From Christensenella sp. UBA7703 (GTDB lineage: Bacteria; Bacillota; Clostridia; Christensenellales; CAG-138): a stretch of DNA of 64,000 bases. How positions within the stretch are numbered: position 1 is the stretch's first letter; each line of letters begins with the position of its first letter. A program made the translations under genes and the position numbers. The stretch is taken from positions 104,932 through 168,931 of the forward strand of contig DLGD01000007.1 in the NCBI GenBank assembly GCA_002482505.1, read 5' to 3'. This document shows, piece by piece, positions 32,174 through 41,154 of this stretch. The notes under the pieces were generated by a model. That model did no database searches and was not told the origin of the DNA. It was given only the letters and a program-made list of their open reading frames with translations.

Positions 32174-34765
32174 TTAATCCCAGGGACTGATTGGCTCGGG
32201 AGTGGTGGGATCGAAGCTTGTGATGTCGCACCGTTTCTGAATCTCTTCATAGTCGAGCACATACGCCCGTTTGAGCATCCCGCTGATTCGCACCGGCTTA
32301 TACGCAACGAACAGATCGGATTGTCTTAGTTGTTTCAGAAACTGCGCGTATTCCAGGCACTCGCCAACAATGGCGTGATCGCGGCGGTATTGCGTGTATC
32401 GGTCGTAGCAGAGCTTGAAGTAGATCGCCACATGATCTAGATTCTCCATGATCGTCCACTCATTTGCGTACAGTCCCATACGCGCCATTCCCTCGAGCGT
32501 CTGCTCAATGATGCCTTTGTTCGCGCTTCCGCCGTCGAGTAGATATTCCTTTGCGCCATACTCAAGGTACGTCTGGCAACGCTTGATCGGTATTTCGAAC
32601 ACCCGATCCCAAGTTAACCCATACGATCCGCAGAGTGTTTCCAATAAGTTCAACCCAGCTACGCAGCACGCGATGTTGTTCCGAACCCGCGACGGAAGCT
32701 CCGAGTCGATCTCGTCCATCGCGGTTCGATACCATGTTTCAGCGCACTCGACGGTGGTGCGCAAAGCGACATTTAAAACCGCACGACCGAACCCCGTTAA
32801 AACATCCGCTATGGCGCTCAATTTTGAAAACGACCTTCTATGTTTATCCGGCTTGAGGTCCTTCTTCGAGAAAAGCAGTTCCATGCTCCGTTCCCGGATC
32901 GAAGCTTCGGCCGGCGATTCCTCACCCGCGACGACAAGCGGAGCGCAAAGAGTGTATCTCGTCGTTGTCTGGTCCGCGCGGCCTCGCTCCCCATCTGTGC
33001 CGTCATATGCGTTTCGCATGTGGTTCAGAAGCACACTGAGCGTCGATCGATCGATCTTGGAAGGTTTAAACTCGTCCAATGCCTGCGGAATCAGGTTGGA
33101 AGCGACAGACTCCTTCATGAGCGTAAACTTCGTCACCTGCGACGCTGCGGTGATTCGTGCTTTTGAAAAGATCGGCAATATGATCCGCTCAAGCGTGTTG
33201 CTCTTCCCGCTCCCCGCCTCGCCGATCAGGAACAGATGCGGATACTTGATCTTCCGGCTTTTGAAGTGCTCTTTGAGAAAACATCCAGCGCACCACGCCA
33301 GCACCGAGACTGTCTTGGCAGGTTCGTTATAGCTAAAGATCAACGATCCGAGTACCATGAATTGTTCCGCGTTGATCGGTTGAACATCTAGCATGCTCGG
33401 CCCACTCTGCCGGTGCTGTTCGAACTGCTGCAACCCATCGACCGGGTTTCCTTCTCCATCTGCCGCTTGATCCCCGCAAACAAATACCCAGCATTTATCG
33501 TGCCGATACAAACCGGAAGTCTTCACGCCTTTCTTTCGATTCCATTCCAACTCGTACAAGAACGCCTTCAATAGTTCCAAATCACCCTCCGAACCGGTAT
33601 AGCTCAGCGCGATCGTGCGTTTGTTCAGCGCGGATTTGAAGCGCTGCAAGTTCGTGAAATCGGTTGTCAGGAATGAGTGACGGAATGTTTCGTCGCGCAC
33701 TGTAACCAGATCGGCGGTGAGCTGTGTTTCCTCGTCTGATTCGACCATTTCAACGGGCTTAACTATAAAGTTGGTCAGCGGAGTCACAGCATCGCCCTTT
33801 GCGCGATAATACCTGCCTTCAAACTCGAACACCGGAGCGGCTGCGGCTGGGCTATAGGAATCCTCTACTAAATCGACTGCTTTCCCAATCGTCTCCTCGC
33901 CATAGGTCGCGCCGTTGGCATGGTGCCGCTCATCCCACTTCTCCCGAAACAGCTTACTCTGTCGAAACAGCCGATCCATCTGATCACGGTTCTTCCCCGT
34001 CCAGAACGCGAGCTTACAGCACAGTGCCATATCCGCTTCGGACTGACTGGCGTATTGCTTCTCCCATTGTCCCGACCAGAGTTTTGAGAATCGCTCTTCC
34101 TTATCCGCCGCGAGCGCGCGTTCCAGCACCACCTCGTCGGATACCGGTGCTGCAGATGCTCTCTTTTTTCTCTGTTCACGCTCTTTCGGCGCTTTCCGTT
34201 CCGACGTTGGTTTGTCCTGCTTTGGCATTTTGACATACACTGCGTGAATCCAAGCAAGGACGCCGTCATCCTGTCGCACCTCCAGAGGCAAATCAATGAG
34301 CCGATTACCGGTCATGGTGAAATAGCGCCCGAATGCGTACATCTCAACGCCCGTAGCGCTGTTCTTATTCCCGCCCTCAGGTATTTTGCCGTGAAAGAAC
34401 AGGTGCAACCCTTCGCCCGACGGACTGATTTCCGTATACGTCGATGCCTTGGCGACGATCATAGCGGCGGTCTCGTTCAATGCGCCGGTTTCCTTATTTC
34501 TGCAATGGTCGATATCCACGCCGACGAAATCGTCAACATTTGTGAATACGAACCCAAGACCGGTGTATCCATACCGATCGCGCGCCGTTTTCGCTTCCGC
34601 AAGAGTCCCCCATGTAGCGGGGTCGATTGACGATGCGCGGCGATTCGCATGCGGCGAGTAAGGCGTTTTGTTCGGTCGGTCGCCCTTGCTGCTCGGTTCC
34701 AGCCGCCAACAGATCCACTGTCGCCGCTCGGCGAGCTCTGCCGGGAACACGTCATGCTCTGCCAC
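32174..34765 (-). CDS. Phage primase-polymerase / helicase fusion
   Basis: Replication protein of 863 aa. Residues about 60-190 are an archaeo-eukaryotic-type primase-polymerase (VGVDIDHCRN with the catalytic DxD; SPSGEGLHLFFHG). The C-terminal half is a AAA+/SF3-like helicase with Walker A LIGEAGSGKSNTLERI near residue 525. It would unwind and prime phage DNA. The start is GTG with GGAGGTGATCAAGC. It overlaps the DUF4406 gene by 14 bases; the candidate origin lies just past its stop. Confidence 0.88.
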   Translation of the reverse strand: MAEHDVFPAELAERRQWICWRLEPSSKGDRPNKTPYSPHANRRASSIDPATWGTLAEAKTARDRYGYTGLGFVFTNVDDFVGVDIDHCRNKETGALNETAAMIVAKASTYTEISPSGEGLHLFFHGKIPEGGNKNSATGVEMYAFGRYFTMTGNRLIDLPLEVRQDDGVLAWIHAVYVKMPKQDKPTSERKAPKEREQRKKRASAAPVSDEVVLERALAADKEERFSKLWSGQWEKQYASQSEADMALCCKLAFWTGKNRDQMDRLFRQSKLFREKWDERHHANGATYGEETIGKAVDLVEDSYSPAAAAPVFEFEGRYYRAKGDAVTPLTNFIVKPVEMVESDEETQLTADLVTVRDETFRHSFLTTDFTNLQRFKSALNKRTIALSYTGSEGDLELLKAFLYELEWNRKKGVKTSGLYRHDKCWVFVCGDQAADGEGNPVDGLQQFEQHRQSGPSMLDVQPINAEQFMVLGSLIFSYNEPAKTVSVLAWCAGCFLKEHFKSRKIKYPHLFLIGEAGSGKSNTLERIILPIFSKARITAASQVTKFTLMKESVASNLIPQALDEFKPSKIDRSTLSVLLNHMRNAYDGTDGERGRADQTTTRYTLCAPLVVAGEESPAEASIRERSMELLFSKKDLKPDKHRRSFSKLSAIADVLTGFGRAVLNVALRTTVECAETWYRTAMDEIDSELPSRVRNNIACCVAGLNLLETLCGSYGLTWDRVFEIPIKRCQTYLEYGAKEYLLDGGSANKGIIEQTLEGMARMGLYANEWTIMENLDHVAIYFKLCYDRYTQYRRDHAIVGECLEYAQFLKQLRQSDLFVAYKPVRISGMLKRAYVLDYEEIQKRCDITSFDPTTPEPISPWD

Positions 34766-35186
34766 GCTTGATCACCTCCTGACAGGTATCGGAGAAGTAT
34801 CGCACCAAGATACCGTGCGCTTCCGCAAACGCGATTTCACGCCGCATGCCGTTGCTGATCCGTTGCCCGAATACCCATATCTCATTGCAGAAATCCAGAA
34901 GAATCAGCCCCATCTGAATCCCCGCATCCCGCTCCTTGGGATCTTTGTCCTCCAGAAAGCGAGGATACATGAGGTGCGGAGTGATGGGCATACACCCGCA
35001 GAGAAACACGAAACGGGAATACATACGCGCGTTATGAACGTTCTCCTTCACACACCCGGCATATGGCGAACATACAAAGACCTTCCGAACTGGAAGGTCT
35101 GTATGTCCGAACAAAGACGTCAGTTTTCGCTGCATAAGGACGCTCTGGGGCAAAGGGGCGTCGATGCGTTCGATTACCTTTCGCAT
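34752..35186 (-). CDS. DUF4406 (nucleoside deoxyribosyltransferase-like) protein
   Basis: A 144-residue protein: KVFVCSPYAGCVKENVHNA at the N-terminus and MGLILLDFCNEIWVFGQRIS later are the DUF4406 pattern, a fold shared with nucleoside 2-deoxyribosyltransferases. It may alter nucleotide pools during infection; activity is unproven. The frame is open to 35363, but the family and spacing begin at the Met at 35186, overlapping the antirepressor stop by 13 bases. Confidence 0.75.
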   Translation of the reverse strand: MRKVIERIDAPLPQSVLMQRKLTSLFGHTDLPVRKVFVCSPYAGCVKENVHNARMYSRFVFLCGCMPITPHLMYPRFLEDKDPKERDAGIQMGLILLDFCNEIWVFGQRISNGMRREIAFAEAHGILVRYFSDTCQEVIKRGRA

Positions 35187-35998
35187 ATGCCGTACTCCCT
35201 CTCGATCACGGGAAGCACGCCCGCTTGCTCTTTCAGCAGCTGGTACAGGAACAGCCGCCCTTTCTGGGTCCAACAGGTGGTGACAATCGTAGTGCCATTG
35301 TCCAATACATGCGTCTGCGAATGCGCATACCCCTGATCGGCGTACTTCTGGTACAGCAGCCATGTCTCTGCCATACGATATTGAACGCCGAGCTCATGCA
35401 GCAATAGGTTGAATTTGATCGCGGAAAGACCGTAGTCTTTCGCGATCATGCTGACGGGCACCAGCGTCTTGCTCTTCAGCACCAAATCACAATAACGCGC
35501 CTTTGGTTCAAGTTCGCTGATGATCTGTTTGTGCTGCTCACTCTCCTGTTCGATCACCTTTCGTTGCTCGCGTTCAGCCAGCAGTTCCGATAGCAGCCGG
35601 ATCCCGAACTGCGGATCGCGGACTAGGGCTTCCAGTGTTTCGCCAGTTGCATACACTCCATGCTTGCGAATTGTCGGCAGAATTTCCTCTACGACCCATC
35701 GCTCGAACCGCTGGGCAGCAGGAAGTTTGCTGCGCATGATCAGGCGATAGACGTCGGATTCGGGTATAAAAGTCATGCTATGAACTTGAAATGCCGGATC
35801 GCCGTCTGCAAGTGTACCCGTCTGTACCCCTACATCGCGTTTCACGATGTAGGGGCAGTGACGTGAAACGGCATCCGCAGTATTGTTATACCCGAGGTTT
35901 CCCGCAACATCTTTGGCACAAAACAAAACTATGCCGTCTTCTTCCAATGTCCTCACAGGCCCGAATTCCGTGTTCGTAAAAACTTGTAATTCATTCAT
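35174..35998 (-). CDS. Phage antirepressor: Bro-N plus KilA-C domains
   Basis: A 274-residue protein. Residues 1-110 form a Bro-N domain (FTNTEFGPVRTLEEDGIVLF; CAKDVAGNLGYNNTADAVSR). Residues 165-274 are an ANT/KilA-C domain (KTLVPVSMIAKDYGLSAIKF; TCWTQKGRLFLYQLLKEQ). Such proteins relieve lysogenic repression or control early genes. The start at 35998 (MNELQVFTNTEFG) fits the family; the frame extends to 36058 without support. Confidence 0.9.
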   Translation of the reverse strand: MNELQVFTNTEFGPVRTLEEDGIVLFCAKDVAGNLGYNNTADAVSRHCPYIVKRDVGVQTGTLADGDPAFQVHSMTFIPESDVYRLIMRSKLPAAQRFERWVVEEILPTIRKHGVYATGETLEALVRDPQFGIRLLSELLAEREQRKVIEQESEQHKQIISELEPKARYCDLVLKSKTLVPVSMIAKDYGLSAIKFNLLLHELGVQYRMAETWLLYQKYADQGYAHSQTHVLDNGTTIVTTCWTQKGRLFLYQLLKEQAGVLPVIEREYGICER

Positions 35999-36058
35999 TT
36001 GCTGACTCCTTTCTTTCTGAACGAAGGAGCGGCTTTCGCCGCCCCTTCCTCCGTTCAC

Positions 36059-36817
36059 TTAGTTCTGAGATTCCACGATCTCTCCTGTCACGGGATCGAA
36101 CGGTGTCGGCACTTCGACGAACTCATCCAGATCGACGGAGTACCCGCCGACGTGCTTTGCGTACTCTTTCACCTGCGACGCGAGACTCGATACTGCCGTG
36201 AGCTCCGCTTCCATCAATGGACGCTCAGCGGTGAATTGCGCCTGAGAATACGCGATGCCGCCCATGTTCACAGCTTTCTTCAGAGAGAAGCGTGTAACCA
36301 CGGCAAGCGATTTCTTGCCGCGGCTCAAGAGGCGCTGAATATATCGTGTGAATTCCTTGAGCGAGCCGGTCGGCAGCGAAAGCAGAACCGGGAACACTTC
36401 GCCCTCGCGCAGAATGTAGATGCGACGGCGGTTCTTACACGCTTTGCCGCCACCCTCACCCGAGCCAAACTGGTTATAGCGGCATTTCGCGCACGCGCCG
36501 CCGGGATCGCCTTCGCCGGTCACGCCATCAAAGCTGCCGCAGTCGGGCGGTTCGTTGCCGCCCGCGTATTTGTCCCGATAATACGCGAACAGCGGGTGAT
36601 GATAAAGAATCACGCCCGTGAATTCCTTCACCGTTTCCGGCTCGCCGCCGTCAACAGCGGGTAGCTCGAAAACCGTGCTTCCCGCCGAGGGAATCTTGAT
36701 GCGCTCAAATGAGAGGCTCAGCCCCTCAAGTTCCTGCGACATCGCGTCGATCAGGTTAAAGTTCGTGAGTTCCTCAAACGCGCTGTTGGTTGTTACGATT
36801 CCTGTTTCCTGTGTCAT
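36059..36817 (-). CDS. Phage replication-region protein with cysteine cluster, function unknown
   Basis: A 252-residue protein seen in many clostridial phages beside the SNF2 helicase. It has SLSFERIKIPSAGSTVFELP, then HHPLFAYYRDKYAGGNEPPD and a cysteine cluster (DCGSFDG, GGACAKCRYNQ, KACKNRR) that could bind zinc, followed by a beta-rich region (IYILREGEVFPVLLSLP). Its place among replication genes suggests a DNA-binding role, for example single-strand binding, but no family function is known to me. The start at 36817 is preferred over 36859. Confidence 0.65.
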   Translation of the reverse strand: MTQETGIVTTNSAFEELTNFNLIDAMSQELEGLSLSFERIKIPSAGSTVFELPAVDGGEPETVKEFTGVILYHHPLFAYYRDKYAGGNEPPDCGSFDGVTGEGDPGGACAKCRYNQFGSGEGGGKACKNRRRIYILREGEVFPVLLSLPTGSLKEFTRYIQRLLSRGKKSLAVVTRFSLKKAVNMGGIAYSQAQFTAERPLMEAELTAVSSLASQVKEYAKHVGGYSVDLDEFVEVPTPFDPVTGEIVESQN

Positions 36818-36836
36818 ATTGTCCTTTCCCTTTCTC

Positions 36837-37253
36837 TTATCGGGCGGCTTTCCGCACACCCACGGTTGTCTTTTCGAACACGGTCACGAGTCCATCCAAC
36901 CATTGCGGCAGGGTGTCGCCGTTCTCCGTGGTCTGTTCCTTCACGAACGCCGAGAGCGAATTGGCGTTGACGGTCTCATATATGAGATCGTCGTAGCCCG
37001 CCTCCCGCAGCGCCGCGAATAACTCATCCTTACGCCCGGCAGCCGCCGAAGCCCGCGTCGTGCTGGTTAGGCAGAACATTGTGCCATTACGGGTAAAGTT
37101 CTGCGTTTCGGAATCCGCCATGCGTTGCGCGAGGATGGCATCCACGCGGTCCATCTCTTCCGTGATCTCTTTGAGCTCTTGCTCCGCGTATTTCTTCGCT
37201 TCCTTCAATGCGCGCAGCTCATCCGCTAACGCGAACAGTTCGTTTGATTCCAT
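36837..37253 (-). CDS. Coiled-coil phage protein of unknown function
   Basis: A 138-residue protein with an N-terminal coiled coil (LRALKEAKKYAEQELKEITE) and a C-terminal part with LREAGYDDLIYETVNANSLS. This architecture recurs next to phage SNF2 helicases. A GAAAGGAG site precedes the ATG. It lies 11 bases after the helicase gene and 19 before the cysteine-cluster gene, so the three probably act together. Confidence 0.65.
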   Translation of the reverse strand: MESNELFALADELRALKEAKKYAEQELKEITEEMDRVDAILAQRMADSETQNFTRNGTMFCLTSTTRASAAAGRKDELFAALREAGYDDLIYETVNANSLSAFVKEQTTENGDTLPQWLDGLVTVFEKTTVGVRKAAR

Positions 37254-37264
37254 ATGTACTCCTT

Positions 37265-38710
37265 TCAGGGTGTCTCGAATGGGTTCTTGCCTGTCCAGTA
37301 CTCATCGATCAGGACTCTGGCCAAATCGGCTTTATCGCGCAGCGCCTGGAGCACTTTCTCGTCTACGGTGCCGGCGGTAACGAGGTAGATATAGGTGCAG
37401 GGATTCCGTTGCCCGACGCGGTGGATGCGTGCTTTCGCCTGCTCGAAGTTCGACATGCTGTAATCCAGCGAGTAGAACACCATCTTGTCGGCGGCGGTGA
37501 GCGTGATGCCCAACCCAGCCGTCGCGATCTGACCGACGAACACGGTCACATCGGGATCCGCCTGAAACCGACGCACCTGCTCATCTCGATCCTTCACCGC
37601 GCCGGTGATCAGTGCGTATCCGATCGACTTCCGTTCCAGCATGGCGGTGATTGCGTCAATCTCCGGCAGAAACCGTACGATGACCACGAGCTTGCCGCCT
37701 TCCTGCGCCGCGCTGTCGATGATGTCCGAAAGCGCGTCCAGTTTCGCGGAACTAATGCGTTCAACGCGGTCGGTTTCATCCCCGCGCAAGAACCCGCCAG
37801 TCAGTTGCGAGAGTCGCAACAACCGGGTTAGCACGTTTGCGGTGGTGATCTCGCCACACTTGATTTGTGCGTAACTGTCCCGAACCAGCTGTTGATACAG
37901 TTTCCGTGCCTGCTGCTCCAGTTCGACCCGCTGGACAATCTCCGTCGTTTCCGGCAGATCGAGGCACTCAGCCTTCGTCGCACGAAATGCGATGCTATGA
38001 ATGCGTCGCGTAAGCTCCTCTGCCATGTTTGCTTTAAGGACTGGCGTGTGATTGCCATACCCAACCATGTCGAAGTAGCGGTTGCGAAAAGCATAAAAGC
38101 TGTTGCCGAACACCGTTGGATTCAGGAACTTGTACGGACTGAACACGTCGATCGCTTTGTTCGTGATGATCGTCCCAGTCAGCAGCATTCGGTACCGGGC
38201 CTTCGCGCCAAGTCGGTGCATGCACTTGCTTGCGGTGATGTTGTGCGTTTTGATCTTGTGGCCTTCGTCGCAGACGATGATGTCCGCGTCCCACGCGGCA
38301 AGCTCTTTTTCCAGTCGCCAGGCGGATTCGTAGTTGATGACCGCCACCTGCAAGCCCGATGTCGGCATTTGTCGCAGTTTCTCGATTTTCTTGGATTCGC
38401 CGCCATTCAATATGACGAGCGAGTACTCGAAATCAGCGAATTTTCGAAACTCCTCCTGCCAAACGCCTAGGATGGACAATGGCGCGACGATCAGCATTCT
38501 CTCGACCTTACTCTCGAGAAACAGTCGCCCGGCGACCGCGATCGCGGTCAGGCTTTTGCCGGTTCCCATTTCCATGAGCAGCGCCACTCCGCGGCTGGTC
38601 GGCGGGTCATGCCCTGTCAGGCCAAGCAAACGGCAAGCAAACGAAAAAGCGCGTCGTTGATGATCATACGGACGCGCTCTGATGGGCATATGTAATTTCT
38701 TGTTTTCCAT
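37265..38710 (-). CDS. SNF2-family DEAD/DEAH helicase
   Basis: A 481-residue SF2 ATPase: Walker A LLMEMGTGKSLTAIAVAGRL (residues about 44-63), motif II IIVCDEGHKIK (DEGH), motif III-like RMLLTGTIITNK, and C-terminal motif V/VI FVGQIATAGLGITLTAADK and FEQAKARIHRVGQRNPC. It probably remodels DNA or protein-DNA complexes in phage replication or recombination. The start is ATG after GGGAAGGGATC. The structured region at 38762-38884 is its leader. Confidence 0.92.
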   Translation of the reverse strand: MENKKLHMPIRARPYDHQRRAFSFACRLLGLTGHDPPTSRGVALLMEMGTGKSLTAIAVAGRLFLESKVERMLIVAPLSILGVWQEEFRKFADFEYSLVILNGGESKKIEKLRQMPTSGLQVAVINYESAWRLEKELAAWDADIIVCDEGHKIKTHNITASKCMHRLGAKARYRMLLTGTIITNKAIDVFSPYKFLNPTVFGNSFYAFRNRYFDMVGYGNHTPVLKANMAEELTRRIHSIAFRATKAECLDLPETTEIVQRVELEQQARKLYQQLVRDSYAQIKCGEITTANVLTRLLRLSQLTGGFLRGDETDRVERISSAKLDALSDIIDSAAQEGGKLVVIVRFLPEIDAITAMLERKSIGYALITGAVKDRDEQVRRFQADPDVTVFVGQIATAGLGITLTAADKMVFYSLDYSMSNFEQAKARIHRVGQRNPCTYIYLVTAGTVDEKVLQALRDKADLARVLIDEYWTGKNPFETP

Positions 38711-38761
38711 GATCCCTTCCCGAAGGGGTACGGATTTTAATATTTCTCCTATTTGACGCTT

Positions 38762-38884
38762 CTATCCCGGAGATAGGGCGGTGGTCATGATCGGCTCTTC
38801 GCCGCGCAGCTCTTCGCTCCCCGCATCCCGCCGGGCCGCACTCTGGGACGTTATCCTCGACTATGCGGGCTTCTCATGACCACC
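38762..38884 (-). ncRNA. Candidate structured RNA or leader upstream of the helicase gene
   Basis: An 11-bp outer stem, GGTGGTCATGA (38780-38790) with TCATGACCACC (38874-38884), encloses about 83 bases. Inside on the minus strand, CCCGCAT pairs with ATGCGGG (7 bp). Next come two short tandem hairpins with the same GAAGA loop, AGC-GAAGA-GCT and GGC-GAAGA-GCC. A further stem CTATC/GATAG follows at 38762-38776. It lies in the 250-bp gap before the helicase. I recognise no Rfam family by eye; the strand is inferred from the flanking genes. Confidence 0.6.
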
Positions 38885-38960
38885 GGATATTCAGATGTCA
38901 AGGTTCCGAAAAATAACCCCTTCACCTGTAGGTCACGAAAAAAGCAAAATACAAGGATGC

Positions 38961-39359
38961 TCATAAAAGTTTTTTCAACTTTTTTATCATCGTCGCCAAC
39001 TGATCACTCACAGCCTGCTGTGTAATTCCATGCTGTTCTGCGATTGCAGCCTGTGTTTTCCGATGAAAGAACAAATCACGAATCAGGGTCTGTTGTCTGG
39101 TGCTCAATTTGGATATCGCTACATGCAGCCGAGTTATCTCTGTTGCACCATCAAGCACTCGAGTTAATCTCTGATCATCAACCGCCAACCACGACAGTTC
39201 CTCGGATACGTCAAAGGTTACGTGGCGGCGCGTCTCTTTTTGCGTGTTGTTGTACTCCTTCCGATCTAGTTCATTTAGTGCTTCCGCGATCTCTTGTTCC
39301 ACCTCCAATTCCTCAATGTGCCCGTCAGCAAAGCGATACTTAATATTGACCAGTTCCAT
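38961..39359 (-). CDS. Sigma-70 region 4-like phage regulator
   Basis: A 132-residue protein. The C-terminal half is sigma region 4: AISKLSTRQQTLIRDLFFHR, KTQAAIAEQHGITQQAVSDQ, and an LKKLL end. The N-terminal part (residues 1-55) is an acidic coil (EELEVEQEIAEALNELDRKE). It probably controls the early replication operon downstream. The start is ATG at 39359 with GGAGC. Confidence 0.8.
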   Translation of the reverse strand: MELVNIKYRFADGHIEELEVEQEIAEALNELDRKEYNNTQKETRRHVTFDVSEELSWLAVDDQRLTRVLDGATEITRLHVAISKLSTRQQTLIRDLFFHRKTQAAIAEQHGITQQAVSDQLATMIKKLKKLL

Positions 39360-39413
39360 TTGTCCGGCTCCTTTCGTTCAGAGCCAGACGATTGGCGCAT
39401 TTTTGAGCGCACG

Positions 39414-39463
39414 AAAAAAAGGACCCGGCGGCACGGCACAAAAAGCGCCGCTCGCCAGGCCCT
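39414..39463 (-). terminator. Terminator of the DUF3825 operon
   Basis: On the minus strand GGGCCTGGCG (39453-39462 on plus) pairs with CGCCGGGTCC (39421-39430), including G-T pairs, with a long loop, followed by seven T (39414-39420). The 155-base gap 39360-39515 holds nothing else. Confidence 0.75.
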
Positions 39464-39515
39464 ATTTAGTTTTAATGTGCTATATCCTTAACCCCTGAGG
39501 GCGGCAGCCGGAGAA

Positions 39516-40337
39516 TCAGGTCACGAGTTCCAGAAGCCAGGGAGCGACCGGTCTGCCGATCAGCCGCGCGTTCATATAAGCCATCTCCAGCGCCAGGCAG
39601 GTATGGCCGAGATAATAGCCGTCCATGGGCGTGAGCGTCATGGCAAGGTCTGTGCGCTCAGAATCCAACAAACACAGCGGAAGCAAGAACTGCACCTTCC
39701 CCTGATATCCCTGTGGAACCACGATGCCGGGTTCAAACGACGCTTTGCGCCGCGCAAGTTCGACGGCGGTTTCAAGCAGAAGCGACAAGTTCTTCGCACG
39801 CTGCACTTCCAGTGGCAGCCGCGCAAAGTTGTCGGGATCACACAGAATGTGGTTCACATTGACGCGGATGTCCCACACGGGGAAGTAAGTCATGCCCATG
39901 ATCGGCACTAGCAATCCCGGCTTATCCGGCAATGGCTGCACAAACTTCAAATCGGGCGCAGTATCGTCAAAAAACCCTCGGAAAAGCCAGTCTTGCTTCG
40001 CGTCTTTACGCTTATTTCGGGTAAAACATCCAAAGATGCTCTTGTAGTTCTTTGTGTAGAGGCCTGTGTTAAAACATGCGGTTTCATTTCTGACGTAAAA
40101 AATTCTGTCCCCATATTCTGGATTGGACACATAATTGAAATTGTTGAAGTCGATAATTTGTTTCCTGAAAACGTAATTGACATATTTCTCCAGGATCGGA
40201 GTATTCGTGTTCCTCGGTGGTATTTTTGGATTTGTAAAACGCCATGATTCTGGCACTGCCATCTCAGCCAGCGCAATCAGATGGTCAAACCAGTTGGGCA
40301 CATAAGCGAATTCGAACAGATCGGGTAAAAGTATCAT
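39516..40337 (-). CDS. DUF3825-like protein
   Basis: A 273-residue protein with features I associate with DUF3825: an N-terminal FEFAYVPNWFDHLIALAEMA, a middle RIFYVRNETACFNTGLYTKN and GCFTRNKRKDAKQDWLFRGF, and a C-terminal YQGKVQFLLPLCLLDSERTD. The family's role is unknown. The start at 40337 overlaps the upstream stop as ATGA. It forms an operon with an HTH and a sigma factor gene typical of conjugative elements, at the right end of the prophage. Confidence 0.65.
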   Translation of the reverse strand: MILLPDLFEFAYVPNWFDHLIALAEMAVPESWRFTNPKIPPRNTNTPILEKYVNYVFRKQIIDFNNFNYVSNPEYGDRIFYVRNETACFNTGLYTKNYKSIFGCFTRNKRKDAKQDWLFRGFFDDTAPDLKFVQPLPDKPGLLVPIMGMTYFPVWDIRVNVNHILCDPDNFARLPLEVQRAKNLSLLLETAVELARRKASFEPGIVVPQGYQGKVQFLLPLCLLDSERTDLAMTLTPMDGYYLGHTCLALEMAYMNARLIGRPVAPWLLELVT

Positions 40338-40555
40338 TTGCAGATTTCCTTCCATTTTGGAATTTGTTCAGCGAGTCGTTTTTTTAATAATTGGATAGCG
40401 TCATGATCTACGTACATGTATTCAAATCCATCCTCATCCCTAGATTGGAACGTACACATCGTAACAATATAAGGATCGTAGTACTTTAGTACTTCTTCTA
40501 TTGCGTCCTTATCTCCCTTTACTGCGGCACAAATTGTCTCGAAACTTAGAATCAT
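40334..40555 (-). CDS. Small HTH protein of the conjugative-transposon type
   Basis: A 73-residue protein: FETICAAVKGDKDAIEEVLK, YYDPYIVTMCTF and later VDHDAIQLLKKRLAEQI. This is the HTH_16 family pattern common in Tn916-like elements and related islands. It is likely a sigma-factor partner or regulator. ATG start with AGGAGA upstream; 42 bases after the sigma-like gene. Confidence 0.8.
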   Translation of the reverse strand: MILSFETICAAVKGDKDAIEEVLKYYDPYIVTMCTFQSRDEDGFEYMYVDHDAIQLLKKRLAEQIPKWKEICK

Positions 40556-40597
40556 ATCTCTCCTATCGGCTGATTTGAAAGAAGCCCTTCTTTTATT

Positions 40598-41053
40598 TCA
40601 CGAGGTGTCGCTAAATTCAACCTCCTTATCTTGATACCACTTCCGAATTTCAGCGATCGCAAGACTGCGCCATTGACGAATCGTTCTTGTTGAAACGCCA
40701 AAGTGACTCGCGATTATCGCGTCTTTCTGACCATGCCAGAACTTGAGCAACAATACACCCAGCAGATTCTTCGGCAATGTAAGCATCGACTGATAAAGCT
40801 TTTCATTGTCCAACGGATATATACTTCCCTCAAATTCGATAACCAGATGATCCGTTTCATATACATCAAAGACGGCATCCCGCGCAGAGATATATTGTTC
40901 AGGATCCGGCGTGATCACTTCTCTACTTGACTGGCGCTTGATCTTCCGTTTGTAATTAAAAACTGTGTTACGGAGGACCTCCTTGCAAAATGCATCAAAC
41001 ATAGCGCCAGCGGCAGCCTGTTCGCTCTCGCAGTTCAACGGTTTGTCCTCCAT
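40598..41053 (-). CDS. Sigma-70-family factor of the conjugative-element type
   Basis: A 151-residue sigma-like protein: AFCKEVLRNTVFNYKRKIKR in the N-terminal half, TLPKNLLGVLLLKFWHGQKD (region 4 start), and an HTH in IIASHFGVSTRTIRQWRSLA. Such factors lie beside the HTH_16 gene in integrative conjugative elements and some prophages. It is the first gene of the operon that ends with DUF3825. Confidence 0.82.
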   Translation of the reverse strand: MEDKPLNCESEQAAAGAMFDAFCKEVLRNTVFNYKRKIKRQSSREVITPDPEQYISARDAVFDVYETDHLVIEFEGSIYPLDNEKLYQSMLTLPKNLLGVLLLKFWHGQKDAIIASHFGVSTRTIRQWRSLAIAEIRKWYQDKEVEFSDTS

Positions 41054-41154
41054 ATTTGGTTTTTAAGGTGCAGTCCGAGTTTTGCCTCTTCTCCCCCTAT
41101 ATAAATAAAACAATCTGACTTTTCAAAAGCGGAAGCAAAACGTCCATTTTTGCG

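Noticed and set aside
32174..34765. Possible separate primase and helicase genes
   Set aside because: The frame is continuous with both domains in one protein, so no split is needed.
35187..35363. N-terminal extension of the DUF4406 gene
   Set aside because: It would overlap most of the end of the antirepressor gene and looks like out-of-frame antirepressor sequence; the family begins at the Met at 35186.
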